Shown in pieces: positions 6,460 through 6,786 of a stretch of 6,786 nt of DNA. The stretch is from an uncultured Actinomycetes bacterium (GTDB taxonomy: Bacteria; Actinomycetota; Actinomycetes; Nanopelagicales; Nanopelagicaceae): assembly GCA_903822245.1 (NCBI GenBank), contig CAIJOE010000086.1, forward strand, positions 1 through 6,786, read 5' to 3'. The notes beneath the pieces are model-generated. The model had not been told where the DNA came from. It was given only the letters and a program-made list of their open reading frames with translations, and did not search any database. Within the stretch, counting starts at the first letter, position 1. Each line of letters begins with the position of its first letter. A program made the translations under genes and the position numbers.

Positions 6460-6786
6460 ATGTCAGCCATCCCGGTTCAGATCCAAGAGCGTCTAGACAA
6501 AGGCGAACTAATCGCTGCAATTGCGCAAGACGCAATTAACAGCGAAGTTCTTATGTTGGCTTGGATGAATCTGGAATCACTTAATCTGACAATTAAGACT
6601 AGCAAGGCAACTTATTGGAGCCGAAGTCGAAACAGCCTTTGGATTAAGGGTGAGACTTCTGGCCATTACCAAGAAGTTTTATCAATTTCCTATGATTGTG
6701 ATGGCGATGCGATCTTGTTAAAGGTCAATCAAATTGGGGCGGCTTGTCACACTGGGGAAAGGTCTTGCTTCCATCGAGGAATTGAA
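6460..6786 (+). CDS. hisI: Phosphoribosyl-AMP cyclohydrolase (3' partial)
   Basis: It opens the adenine ring of phosphoribosyl-AMP to give ProFAR, the step before HisA. It is a small zinc- and magnesium-dependent cytosolic enzyme. The frame is open from ATG 6460 to the window end, giving 109 residues without a stop. The family is typically about 110-130 residues, so only a short tail should be missing. Conserved features are all present: AWMN at 34-37, TYWSRSRNSLWIKGETSGH at 51-69, the metal-binding DCDGD at 79-83 (D79, C80, D81, D83), and ACHTGERSCF at 95-104, with zinc ligands C96 and C103. No phosphoribosyl-ATP pyrophosphatase (HisE) domain is seen; whether one is fused downstream cannot be judged, but Actinobacteria usually keep hisE separate. 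Confidence 0.95.
   Translation, partial: MSAIPVQIQERLDKGELIAAIAQDAINSEVLMLAWMNLESLNLTIKTSKATYWSRSRNSLWIKGETSGHYQEVLSISYDCDGDAILLKVNQIGAACHTGERSCFHRGIE

Overview
The window is a compact stretch of a bacterial chromosome carrying the 3' third of dnaE followed by a histidine biosynthesis operon, all on the + strand: dnaE (partial) - hisD - hisC - hisB - hisH - hisA/priA - hisF - hisI (partial). Gaps between genes are 30 bases or less, and four of the seven junctions overlap. No RNA gene, mobile element, CRISPR array or terminator was seen, and no stretch longer than 30 bases lies outside a gene.

Organism: the protein sequences look actinobacterial. HisD, HisC, HisF and the DnaE tail read like the Mycobacterium/Streptomyces versions. 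The HisA has the PriA-type features typical of Actinobacteria, and the order hisD-C-B-H-A-F-I is the actinobacterial one. Base composition is low for that phylum (roughly 40-45% G+C from a few counted lines) and the packing is very tight. Together these suggest a streamlined low-GC actinobacterium, such as the freshwater acI/Nanopelagicales type. That placement is inference, not proof.

Layout: bases 1-1308 hold the DnaE C-terminus (end of the polymerase core, helix-hairpin-helix, clamp-binding peptide, OB fold, C-terminal domain). After 14 bases, hisD starts at a GTG with no Shine-Dalgarno (SD) sequence but with an actinobacterial -10-like hexamer six bases upstream, so a leaderless his mRNA is plausible. 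hisD and hisC overlap by 11 bases. hisB restarts with a clear SD sequence, and hisB-hisH-hisA-hisF are chained by three 4-base overlaps. hisI follows with another strong SD and runs off the end of the window.

The genes together: hisI opens the ring of phosphoribosyl-AMP, hisA isomerises ProFAR to PRFAR, and hisH+hisF (glutaminase plus cyclase) make imidazole glycerol phosphate and AICAR. hisB then dehydrates it, hisC transaminates, and hisD oxidises histidinol to histidine. hisG, hisE and the histidinol-phosphate phosphatase are not in the window and must be elsewhere if the pathway is complete. HisA is probably PriA, which would also serve tryptophan synthesis.

I found no previously undescribed system here. 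The most interesting points are the predicted leaderless hisD promoter at the dnaE boundary, the PriA-type HisA and the overlapping-start architecture.
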